Below are positions 22,701 through 35,623 of a DNA stretch of 64,000 bases, in pieces. Numbering within the stretch: the stretch's first letter is position 1; each line of letters starts with the position of its first letter. The notes beneath the pieces are model-generated. The model was not told where the DNA came from and did not search any database. It was given only the letters and a program-made list of their open reading frames with translations. The position numbers and the translations under genes are program-made. The stretch spans positions 1,190,001-1,254,000 of the forward strand of contig QVRM01002377.1 of the NCBI GenBank assembly GCA_003439945.1. The letters run 5' to 3'. Source of the DNA: Dermanyssus gallinae (taxonomy: Eukaryota; Arthropoda; Arachnida; Mesostigmata; Dermanyssidae).

Positions 22701-22949
22701 AGGCCCTAGTGGTGGTTTTAGAACCCCTCCTGCAGCTATTGCCAGTGTTGAAGTGCCTCAAACATATAATGTAATAATGATAGAACAGGACCCCAGTAAT
22801 ATAGCCAGTGGCGGTTTAGGGTCGTCGGCATACTCATAGCAAAGAGCAAGAAGAGGGCTCACGAGGCATATAGCAGCCAAATATATATCGGCCTCCCCAA
22901 ACATATCTACACCTACGCCCACACCATTTGACAACAACACAGAGCAACC

Positions 22950-25080
22950 CGCCCGCATCATCGGACTCCAGGGTGCAGCGAAGAAGTTAAGACTCTTGCG
23001 GATCGTCCTAAAACCGGTAAGGAAGCAGGTAGCGGAGGCCCTGGCAAACGTCATCTTGGGGGTCACAGCCAATAACAACGACGATGCATGGTGTGCGCTC
23101 TTCTCGCTTGCGCCAGTGGTTCTCCGTCCTCCTCCCACCCACAATGACACCCAACTACTCTCTGTTATAATTCGCCATAATCTACGCGAATTCTCCAAGG
23201 AATTGTGCCTATCCGAGATCGCAACTCGGGTCTCCACACGAAACTGTACTTTCACAAATAATCGCGTTCGCCAGACCGTTCTTAAGCTAACCGAGGACGA
23301 CGTGTCAGGCGCTGCCAGGGTGATCGGATCGTCGGAGATCCTGGCTCCCTGGATTACCTGACAGCCCTCAGCGAAAAACACCTTCCTCTCCCAGTCTCTC
23401 TCAGCCTTCCGCTTTCCTGCACCACGGGAAGAGGTTGTAGTCTCGGTCAAGAGTTTTTCAAGGAGTTCCGCCGGGGGTCTTGACTTTATACGACCCCGAC
23501 TGCTAAGTCGTCGACTTACCTCTGTGGGGCGCCCCTCCATCTCAACTGCTGCCTATAATCTTTGGAGCGAGGCTCTTCACCTTACAGAAGCGAGGCCGAT
23601 CCCTTGCTTTTGCACCTGACGCAGGCTAGCCGCCAAGATTGCCTGTAGTCGAACCAGAGATCAGATTGCCGAGGCGACGGGCCCCCACCAGCTTGGCTTT
23701 GCCGTACCAGCCGGGGCTGAGGCCGCGATACATGTCGCCCAAGCTTTCATCGATTCACGCACGGTTCCTGGGGTCTTCGTAATGCTTGATTTCAAGAACG
23801 CATTCAACACTGTAAGACGGGATCACCTCTTAAAGGCGGTCGCGACACACTGCACCCAGCTAACGCACCACGTCAATCAAAGGTACCGTACTGCTTTTTA
23901 CCTGGCCCTACCACATGATTTTATAGGTCCAGCCACAGGGCTGCAACAGGGTGATCCTTTGCCCCCCTCTCTGCTTCCCTGAGCACCGGAGAGCTAGTTG
24001 ACTCTCTTAAGAGCTCACTAAATATTTAGTATCTGGATGACGGCGTGCTGGGGGGCGATGCAGACATGGTAGCCGACAACGTTCGGCGCGTGCTTGATTT
24101 TCGTGAGACTTCGGGTTTAGAGCTGAATCTCAAGAAATGTAGGATCTATGTTACAGGCGATACGGCACAGGCTACGTATGTTTGCATCCTTCAAGCTTTA
24201 TTGCCGGGATGTAAGGTTATCCATAGCAATTATTTAGAGCTCCTGGGATTCCCCCTGCGGCCGGAGGGACTCGCACACACAATTGAAAAATGGCAGAACA
24301 AGCTCAAGAACGTCGCCGAGAAGGTCGCGCCACTCGGCGCTCACCGCGCGCTCTTTTCTTAGCCACGAGGGTTACCCACCTTCTCTGCGGAGCAGATCTA
24401 ACAGGGCGGTTGAACGATCTGCTTTAATTGGACGGGTTAACTCTAAGCGCCATTGAGACTTTTCTTAATTTATCGCTGGCACCTTCCGCTCGGAAACAGG
24501 CACAACTACCGATCTCAAAGGGGAGTCTGGGAATCCCAAATCCGCTCGTCTCCGCAGGGCTAGCGATAGTCTCCTTCCCCTTCCAATTTGAGAACAATGC
24601 CTTAGCACTTTTAGACGAGCCCAGCATGTGTCAGTAGAACTCAAAAGACGTATCCACGACGAGCTAAAGACAGTTTGCAGAGGCGCTTCGGATAACCCTT
24701 TAGCGCTAACATGACTGGAGCACATTCTTATACGACGAAGTGTATCGCGGCTTACTTGCGAGCGCTATCGACGACAAAAGTTCGCCTTCGAGTGGTCGCT
24801 GCTAAAGAATCTGGAACCTGTTTGCATGCGCTTTCAAGTGCCTTACTAGGTACCCTCCTGAACAACGAAACAACCCGAATCGGGGTAGGTCTACGACTCG
24901 GCTGTGATCTTGTCTCCCCCCATCAATGTAAATGTGGCCACCCCGATGCCAAATTAGCTCATCACGCTGCTGAAGTGGTCCCAATCCACTTTATACGAGG
25001 TAGAGTAATATCCCCAGTGCACACGTCCTCGGGAGACAATTGTCGCTCTATTTGTATGCTTAGTAAAAATTCTTAGTTAA
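22950..25080 (+). pseudogene. YLDDG-type reverse transcriptase (element E)
   Basis: Successive plus-strand blocks follow the order of one RT family. They are KQVAEALANVI and LFSLAPVVLRPP (about 23020-23130), LTEDDVSGAARVIGSSE (23290-23340), SSAGGLDFIRP (23465-23500), PHQLGFAVPAGAEAAIHVAQ (about 23690), VMLDFKNAFNTVRRDHLL (23780-23835), GLQQGDPLPPSLL (23938-23980), YLDDGVLGGDADMV (24030-24072), LPISKGSLGIPNP (24505-24545) and a C-terminal CKCGHPDAKLAHHA (about 24930). The catalytic box is YLDD, not YADD. No APE endonuclease is visible between the gag-like piece and the RT. At least five stops or frameshifts break it. The 3' end is A-rich and runs into TATATAAATATATAG at about 25107. Role: polymerase of a LINE-like element. 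The named clade is not certain. Confidence 0.75.
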
Positions 25081-25084
25081 AAAA

Positions 25085-25595
25085 CAAAATTATTAAAAGA
25101 AATATATAAATATATAGCTTTATTAACTGATAGTTGGTTTACAATATTGAATCGTATACTAATTGTATACTTAATTATACAAAATGGGCTAAAATGGCTA
25201 GCGAATCCCAGAGCCTGGCGACTAATTGTGATGCAATATGCACAGCGTCACTTGCTAATCTATGGCTAAATGTAATAACTTTTGATTTTCCGCAGTTCGC
25301 AGTCACTCGTGGCTTTCATACATTTTTTCTGCCTCATTGATAATATGCATATATATTCATATAAACCTTATTTAAGACTTATCGTTTGATTGGTCGCAGC
25401 GTTCCTTGGCGTCCCCGGCTATTGTAAACTACCCGTAGCTATGCTCTCGGCGTGACCGACAGATCGTCAGCCTTTCATCACAGCGGTAATCAAGACGGCA
25501 CGTTGACACGCAACGTAAGTGCTTGAGAAACAATTCCAAAACGCAGGCAATCCCTAAGGAGGTTTTAGTGATTTTCCATGGAAACAAGTCATTTG
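25085..25595. other. AT-rich spacer
   Basis: Nothing recognised beyond the TA-rich 3' end of element E at 25095-25120. Confidence 0.35.
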
Positions 25596-25599
25596 GCTC

Positions 25600-27560
25600 C
25601 TACGACAAAGACAAAAACATCTTGGTAGGACCCGGTGCCGCATAGACGAAGCGGTATCGTCACCACTATATTCACTGTCCCGACAAACCCAACTGTGTGC
25701 CAAGGATAAGTCACAAAGGGCTGCACGCCTAATATCAGGTGCTACGTATGTAACATACATGACCACTACACCGATGCGACGCAGTGCCCAACATGTCACA
25801 AACTTTCGAGAAAACCGTAAACAAAATTATCAGTAACATTGAAATACTACAAATAAATCTCCACAGAGCCCCAAGAGCCCATGATCTGGCATCTCACATC
25901 GCGGTCTCACAAACTTAGAAGTCTTATCATTTCATACAACTTTCTCAACCTAGACCCTACGCTAGCAACGAGTTCTCTTTGACCAAAGCTTACCAATTAT
26001 CGCCACCTCAGTCGTATAAGGCATGTACTTTTTTTTTAATACCCCAGACGATCTCGCAATTTACTCAGTGCATATTTCATCGAAGTTTACGTTGCGGGAA
26101 TACGAGTACTTTCTTGAAGAATTAGACCTCAGCATGTGCACCCGCGGTCACCGAAAGGCGATTATGGGAAGCAATTTTAATGCGGCCCACAGTTTTTGGA
26201 GAATAGCTCCTCACCAAGGGAACGAGAGATCCTCTTCGAACGGCCAATCCGGGCAAATTTACAACCCAATGATGAACACCCATTAATATACATTCGATAC
26301 GGATTAACGCCCATTGAACTCTGCGTCAAAAGCAATAACCTACCGAGTAACCGACTGGAGAATCTACGAGGAGCAATTCCTTCATTACTAGAAGAAATCT
26401 GCTGTGAATCCAGCTCCCGCCCACCATTAAGACCTACTACTAGCAGAAGTAGCTCGACCGACTATAACTGCGCTCTTTTAGCAAATATACTGACTGCAGC
26501 CCGTGCTCTTTGAGGAGACTTTAGACCTTACCTTCGAGCCAATCTCAATCCAAGAGGTTAGAACCGTGGCCTATCATACTTATCAGCGGAAACTATCTTA
26601 AGCTTTAAAAACCTCACGCTTGACCCTTAAATCGTCACCCAGTAAACCACAGGAAGACTTCTCTGCATATCGAATAGCATTAGTAAATGCAATTTAGAAA
26701 AAATGGCATCTTTTGAGAAATTAAGACATAGCATGAAATGTTTCACTCCTGACTTCCGCGCTCCCAGAAATTCCTCCTGTCGGCACAACGTAATATTATC
26801 CAACGGAACAAATAATCCCAGCAGACAAATCAGGTTTCATTTTCCCATATTACTAGGACTATTTGTGTTGGAAAACCAATACGGTTTCCAGGCTCTACAC
26901 ATTTGGCTATTTGCAAAGTTCGTGATATCGTTAAAACACAGATCGCTTTGTCTGGTCATCCTCTACGATAGAAAATAATCTGATTTCGTGCGACGCTATG
27001 AGCAAAGCACTTGTGAACAAAGCCATGTTCCTCTACTTACGACTTACCCTTGCGTCGTACCTAAAAGATTGGTCATCTACCTTCGAGGCGTGGACTAAGC
27101 AGTCACAGCCGTATTTCCCCAAGGGTCTATACTGTGATCGACCCTGTGTAATATAACCTACGAGAGAATACTTGGAGTCCCGCATCCCATGAAAAAGTAC
27201 TGCGTCGCCTACGCAGGCGATCTAGTACTAATCGTAACCGCCCGTAACAATTATCTGCTTGATGGAACAGCCAACGGAGCTTGACAAAAAGTGGAAGCAA
27301 TTATTTAAAACGGCTTCAAACGCCCTCCACAAAAACCAAACTTACGAATGGAAGACACACAGTACCACCCTGCCCGTGGTGCTAGGGCATGATCATCTAT
27401 AGGGCTCTTATAGGAACACCTCATGTGAGCTATGCAGTAAAAGCTATCAAAGCCTCGGCAGAACAGCAAAATAGCAATCAGGATCCCGCAATCAGGATTA
27501 ATCGGCCTTCGAGGTAGCAGATAGCACAATACTATATGCTGTTTTATATTAAGCACGGCT
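25600..27560 (+). pseudogene. R1-like element G: gag end, endonuclease and RT remnants
   Basis: At about 25740-25800 one frame gives CNIHDHYTDATQCPTCHK, a gag zinc-knuckle remnant. ORF2 then begins with ILQINLHRAPRAHDLASHI (about 25850), the usual start of R1/jockey endonucleases. It continues with FTLREYEYFLEELD and IMGSNFNAAHSFW (about 26080-26200), matching the G-D-F-N block with Asp replaced by Ser. The RT is heavily decayed, but KYCVAYAGDLVLIVTARNN (about 27195-27250) is its catalytic region with YADD changed to YAGD. Two catalytic sites are therefore destroyed. Stops and frameshifts are frequent. This is an old copy. Confidence 0.65.
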
Positions 27561-27599
27561 ACCCGATCTCACAATTGCTACAGTCTTAATACGGATTGC

Positions 27600-29430
27600 T
27601 TACCTACCCACTTGCGTAACTGCTAAGAGGCCATGGCGGCTGCTTTTACCGAGACCTACACCGCATTGGTAAAGCTGACTTCCCCTTATGCTGTATGTCC
27701 AACTTAGGAGAAGGTAACGGTGTGGGGCACTCACTCAGTACTGCACCCACCCCCGACAAGGGGCAAAGAGACCTTGCAGGGGCAGTGCGAAGAGTCTAGC
27801 TGACCTCCTAGAGGTAACTAAGCAGCTTACGGCGCTTCAGGTGAAATATTCCACTAAATATGCGAAAATTGAGCTTGCAATAACTCGCTTTGACAAAGGC
27901 ACTTGCGAGCTGGAAATAGAAGAAATCACGAAATAGATAGATGGAAGATCAAAGCAAACGGTCTGGCCAAACAGGTTGAGAAACTAAAAATACAGCCCTG
28001 CAAGCAACGGGTACCAGAAAACGCCAGAAGCAGAGCAGCTAGATATGTAAAGGGCAAAGTTTATTGGGGTACAACTGGCAGATTTCTCCTCGCTTGAGGA
28101 AGCTACCAGAGTTAAAGGACAAGACTGGCCGGTGCTCGTAAACAACAACTGGAGTAACAAAATGACGTCAGAGGAAATCTGGACGAAAGAAGAAACGTAG
28201 GCAGCGAAGTGACCGAGGAGATTCGCTACTTCGTAGGCAAGCCTGAAAAGAGGGTGTAAATTAGCCTAGGAGATTGAAACCCGAGTTGGCATTGGCCGCA
28301 CCATTACGGTTGTCTTGCGCAAGGTTAACCCTCAATATTTGCGGAGTTCATCGGGACAGAGAGCCGTAAAAGCTTGAGACATGGTGAAACGACCCATATA
28401 CGCACGGAGGTGCAGCGACCTAGCAAGAAGGACATCAAAGATTTTCCAACAACATCCAAAGAAAGAAAAGCAATGGAATTCTTATGGGTGGGCGTAACCA
28501 ACGAGTGAAGACGATGCTCGTGCTACATCACGGATAGAAGGGAAATAACTTTACCCGATTTTGCACTTATTCATAACAAATATGTACAGAATAGGGCTAA
28601 GAACCCTGGCTCTTACAGGGCAGGTTAATAGTCACATGCTGACCTAACATTTTGCTTATGTTATTATTTGTGTATTATTAGAATGTCTTAACCTGGTATT
28701 TAACAGCATAAACTGTAAAATAACAGGCTTATAAGATCTTACTGAAAAAGAAAACCTTAATGACCCCTACTGCTTAGAGTTCACGCTAGAGGTACGGCCA
28801 CGCACCCCAAGCGGCAAAACTTGCTATAGAATCACCGATAAGGAATCCTTCAAAATATAAATCAGCAAAGCAATCACGAAAACGGAGCTATCCCAAACTT
28901 CCAGAAAGGCTCTTAAGCGTCCGGGTAACAGCATGCACTTAATCCACTAACCTGCCACATCTAAAGCGGGCGAACTGCCTGCGAAAAAATTCATAGAACA
29001 AGACCACTCACAAAAGATCTGACGTAGGCTTTGAAAAATCTACACAACGCCCCAGAGAATAAAACTTGACCCTCTCAAGAAAATCGAATACGGCCATTAG
29101 GGAAAACCGAGAAGACGGTGAGGTAAGGCAACGCACAAGAGGCCAGGGTTTTGCTCCCAAAATAATTAATTTATATGTACGTCTGTTGTGGTACCGATAT
29201 GTTTGTGCTCGGTCTTTCAAACCCTTGAAAACATATGTACATGCACTTAAGCATTTCGCTAAACATCCACGGACTAAAACAATAAAGGCGAAGGTCGCTA
29301 ATATTGGTAGCCGATCCGTTCGCGCTCTTCGGGTTCCCGGTCTGGCTTAAAGCCTGTTCTAAATTAAAGAAGGCTAGAAAAATCCTTAGAAACCCCCAGA
29401 AAGTGGCGGCCCTCAACATTATCTAAGCAT
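27600..29430 (+). other. Unclassified, possibly old ORF1 of an R1-like element
   Basis: Lys/Arg/Glu-rich, protein-like peptides appear in several plus-strand frames (for example 27903-28097 and 29066-29350), but no knuckle or other defined domain. The composition and the position downstream of element G would fit a second, broken R1-type ORF1. This is a weak inference. Confidence 0.22.
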
Positions 29431-29439
29431 ATTAAGCGC

Positions 29440-30640
29440 TCTTTCAAAGTCCCAGATACTGGAAACGGCTATAGCCACAGCAATGTCAAAACTGGACGAA
29501 CGGGCTCATGAGGGAGACGGAAGGAGAGCAAAAATCCCAGACCGAAATGAAAATGAGCCCCGTGAAAACACAGGAGAGCTTAATGTAGTAGCTGATCACG
29601 TCATCATTTAGCTTAGAATATCAAAAATTAGCAAATTTTAAACAGTTGCAACGGTATAGGGTATTTTGCAGAAAATGCTATTGCCCCTGGTGTATAAATA
29701 TAGTGCGTATGGATACAAGCATATATATATATATTTTTTTTTTGAGGATAGTTTTGTTTGCGTATACGTACATACATGTATATATATGTGTGTGTAAGTG
29801 TGCATGCACGTTTATATATGTCCAGACGGGTATCCTTGCCGCTAGTTGAATATCGGCTAGCCCTCTCCAGTAGCCAATGCATTTCGTTGTAGTGAACCGT
29901 GAATAGAGCGGAACACGATCGTTACACCTGACGATCCCTGATGGCTGTATCATTTGCTACCATGCTATCGTTATCAGTCGGTGTTGTCTTGCTAGCTCTG
30001 CAAATAGCCCGATCTGCGCACTATACGTACGCATATAGCTTGCTGACTAGATATCGTGTATCGATAGTTTCTCAATAGGTGATGGCGGGAGGGGTATGCG
30101 GGAACGAGCACGTTCGTACTAGTATTGTTATTAATATTATTGTTTGTTGATGACGGCGTGAAGGTCGGCAACGTCATAGCTAGAAACGACCATGAACCGA
30201 TATTTGATCGGCTGGTGTTGATGTAGCGGTGCTATTTACTTAAGCCGAGCGATCAACGATTGCTAAAGGAATGGCATGCGTCGACTGCAGCAAAGTCAGC
30301 AAAGTGAAGAATGAAACATCTTTAGAATAGTTGCTGCTTTAGTCTTCATGCTTGTCTGCGTTATTGTCTTTGTTGTTGTATAAAATAAGTACTATTCAAA
30401 ATCGCTTTAAATATTATTTCAAGAATTGAAGAGTGACCGCACAATTATTTACCGAAGTATCACCTTCATCATATATATAAACAGGCCAGGCAAAAATGGG
30501 TATATTCCCTTATACGTCACCTCAAGCCTTCTGTGGACGCGTTGAACTGGGTTAGATATATATATATACAGGTTGTTAAGAAAATGTCTGAAAATTGATA
30601 AAAATAAATGTGGAACTCGTTAAAGCAAATATTTTTCGAA
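29440..30640. other. Unique sequence with short TA and TG repeats
   Basis: A short TATATATATATATT run lies near 29721 and a TATATGTGTGTGTAAG run near 29780. No gene recognised. Confidence 0.35.
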
Positions 30641-30649
30641 TTGAGCATG

Positions 30650-31520
30650 GTCTCTAAGAAATCCTGTCTTGGAGTAAGAGTTAAATTACCACAATTTGTG
30701 ACACTAGTGTTTTTGCATGACAAATGAGCATAAAATGTGCTGTTGCGAGACAACTAGTTCTCCTTCACTAAAATTTACATACTAAGCACATCATCGTGTT
30801 CGTGAGAAAATTCTGCTTCTTTCGAACATATAACGCTTAGCAGAAATTGTGACACAGCCGTTCAAAAAATTCGCAAAAACAAAGTTCTGTTTTAGCTTTC
30901 ACGCCCATTACTTCAAAATCATAACCCTACGACCATTTACAGCGCTAAAAACTAACACATTCAGGCAAACGTGCGATATCATGACAATCATTTTGGTATA
31001 CATAATACATGGCAATGCAAGCCGTGATTACGGAGTAATTACGATTTTTCAGAGGGAATGTCGAAATTAAGCGCATGCATAAATAACCTAGCCTGGTTTA
31101 TCTGATGGAGTAGGTCATTTCTGCATGCACTCAATCTTGATTACTCCGCAATCACGGCTTGCCATGTGTTTGGTATCAAAATGATCGCCACGACATGCGC
31201 ATTTGCCTGTGTTTTAAGCGCTCTGAATGGTCTTAGGGATACGATTTTGAGGTGTTTGGCGTGGAGGCTAATAAAAGACTTAATTTTTTGCAATTCATTT
31301 TTTAAACGACCGGGTTGCGACTTCTGGGCGGCGTTAATATGTACTTCAGAAGCATTATTTTCTCCTAAACACGACGATGTGCTTAGTTTATGTATAGAAT
31401 ATATATATTTATATATATTTGTCTCGTTTTGTGCTCCTATGTCAGGCAAAAACACCAGTATAACAAATTGTACTAATTTAGCTCTCACTGCGAAACAAGA
31501 CTTTTTATATAGGCATATAT
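30650..31520. repeat. Long inverted repeat, arms about 390 bp, spacer about 90 bp
   Basis: The sequence 30650-31045 is homologous to the reverse complement of 31138-31520. Matching anchors include GCAAGCCGTGATTACGGAGT (31016 on) against the complement of 31138-31162, CATTTACAGCGCTAAAAACT against 31203-31225, CACTAGTGTTTTTGCATGAC against about 31440-31460, and CTGTCTTGGAGTAAGAG near the outer end. By eye the identity is roughly 70-80 %. Open frames on the two arms are corresponding shadows (both contain LSTSSC). No transposase lies inside. It may be a fold-back element or an inverted duplication. Confidence 0.85.
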
Positions 31521-31529
31521 CACTAGGCA

Positions 31530-32405
31530 TATATGTAAATGTTCATTCGCATATATCTACAAATGTACCTAGCTAATATATACAGCGTGTGAACCGACAT
31601 CAGCCAGAGTACAGAAACGGCCCATTTCGCCAACGGCCACACTTTTTGGTTCAGAAAATAGTTGCCTTTTTAGATCAAAATTTTAAACCTCGGCAAACAA
31701 TGTGAGGTTGCATGCTTGCCCAGAATTTGAACACTTACCACATACGACATTTTTTGTCAGACACGTCTTCTACGCACCCCTTATACAATGCGCCGAGACA
31801 CAGTTGTATATGTAGAGTGTGTACGACTATTGATGATGCATCCCATCGAAGCGGCGAAAATCCTTACCGTCTCTTTGCCTGTACCCTGGGCGTCCTTACT
31901 GAGACGAATGACTCGGTCGCCCTGAATATTCTTCACTAGCCCCTTTACTATGGCTCCGGGGCTGTACTCGAACCGCTATCAGAGATGAGTCTGCGAAGGT
32001 CTTGCCCTCACCGCGGATTAGAAGGTTGTAGAAGAGGTGCACATGTTGCACGTCGCGGCAGCCGGACAGTGTCGACCATATGGTCGCGTTCTACTGCGCT
32101 CTGGCCCAGGTACTCGGAAAGTAAACGTTGCCACGGATATCGTTGGTCATGGGGTGAAGGATGCCGCTGCATGCGCGGCAGGCCTCATCTTCTTGGATGC
32201 TATTATATGCGAAAATACGTGACTGGAGGAAGCTTACCACACGCGCCGTGGCAAGTACGCAAGTGCCGTCGGATGGTAGAAAGAAGTTAGATCTACCAAA
32301 CCTTCCATGCAAAAACAGGACGTCACGAAAACGGTTTGAGCCTAGGCAAGGTCGGCACCGGCCGCTTCTAACGGCTTCACGGTCAGGTCCGCCAAAGTAT
32401 TTTAT
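31530..32405. other. Unclassified sequence
   Basis: A moderately long minus-strand frame at 32091-32417 contains EDEACRACSG but no full motif that I can assign. It could be C-terminal sequence of the YLDDG element that follows upstream on the same strand. Confidence 0.25.
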
Positions 32406-32410
32406 CATGG

Positions 32411-34260
<1,850 letters not shown>

Positions 34261-34264
34261 AAAA

Positions 34265-34480
34265 ATGACCACATAATCTTTCTGTACAGTAAATTCACCC
34301 AGAAGTATGGAAGATACCAGTGGACTCAGTCATATCATAATTAATATACAGCCAAATAGATAATGTACATTTATTCAAAATGTTTATATAACTTTGCTGT
34401 ACTAGTACTTTGGGGTGGACAATTGTCTATGCAAACGTGTAGTCGCGAGTCCCCTAACCCAGGAGGTGCCCAGAGCAGAT
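34265..34480. other. AT-rich spacer, probable 3' region of element F
   Basis: No coding signal. Confidence 0.3.
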
Positions 34481-35592
34481 GCTGAATTTCGTCATTGAAT
34501 ATCAAGCGACAGTCTCTGACGCAAGAATTCGGATGCTCTCATGTCTCCCACCGAGGTTAAGGCGTCTACCCACGCGCTGAAACAGCATAGGTATAAGAGG
34601 ACCTGGACCTTCCATTGTCTCGAACGCCGACGGACGCCCCAAACAAGCATGCGGCCACGCTCAAAGGAGGTGAAAGAGAGCGCCCGGTCTTTTTCCATTG
34701 TTCCACATGTCACAGCGGTTGGCCTACGATGCAATCTTTAAGCAGGTGTGTTAACCTCATGGCTGAGGAGCATGCTCTGAGGAGAAACAGGCCGCAGTGA
34801 ACCTCCAATTGGAGTAGTCTGCCTATGGCAAAGTCCAGTTTGTCTTTCCGGCTGGCTAATGCCTTTGTAAGCCCGTCCGGCAACAGGGGTACACCTACCA
34901 GTTGTACTGCCTTTGCCCACTACGCGACCTTGTTTATTACGCGACAGCTAGGAAGTAGGCCAAGAAGGAGACGAGAAGTAGGACCATTAAACCGTTAATT
35001 CTAACGGTTCAACTCCTTTGTGAGCTTTAATATATATTTCCATTTGACCAGGTTCAGGGTCAGGCCGCTAATCACACCACAGTCAATGACTTTCTAGATA
35101 TCGTAACGTCGGCAGATCTCCGCTCAGAATACCGTCATGCAGGTACCAGGCATTAAGAGGGACCGCAATAAATTCACCACTTCCTTGACACACATTGAAA
35201 AATGTAGAGAACCCAGGGAATCACCCTGCTGAAGGCCTGTCTGCGACGGCATAGCGTTATGGCGTATGACTAGATATGATGACTGATTATAGCTCAGGTT
35301 GGTCTGGTGAAACTGTAAGAATATCTACAAGTTAACGGTTCGACGGCCGGACGCTAATAAATGAACGCTATGAAAGCGTTTCGGAAGTCCCGATTAACCA
35401 TTACCATCGGCACGTTGCGCAATTTCAAAAATGCGCGGGCACGGTGGGGTGCTACTTCTGTAACTCCAGGGGTAGCGAATTCTAGCTGGTGTTGGCTAAG
35501 AGCTGCTCAATAGCATCCTTATCTTCATGAGAGCCGACTTTTGCCGCCAATTGGCGAACGACTCATAAGTAGGCGATCGAACTTAATAAACC

Positions 35593-35597
<5 letters not shown>
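34480..35597 (-). pseudogene. YLDDG-type RT, C-terminal half (element F)
   Basis: The minus strand gives QHQLEFATPGVTEVAPHRAR and MVMVNRDFRNAFIAFI (about 35490-35370), then TGLQQGDSLGSLHFSM (about 35240) and WYLDDGILSGDLPTLR (about 35150). Last comes a C-terminal block with ERGRMLVWGV and TMEGPGPLIPM (about 34660-34600). Each aligns with element E or with the known tail of this RT family. Frames shift at least three times. The 5' end stops at the (TA)n at 35598. On the other side of that tract the LINE A ORF starts in the opposite direction. Confidence 0.7.

Positions 35598-35623
<26 letters not shown>
35598..35623. repeat. (TA)n between two divergent element 5' ends
   Basis: A short pure TA run separating element F (minus) from LINE A copy 1 (plus). 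Confidence 0.93.

Noticed and set aside
22758..23540. 260-residue minus-strand ORF
   Set aside because: It is opposite the YLDDG RT motifs on the plus strand and shows no domain itself.
30849..31530. Protein gene shared by both inverted-repeat arms (LSTSSC, LRPF.ALKT)
   Set aside because: Similarity is explained by the duplicated DNA; both frames are disrupted and not of known type.
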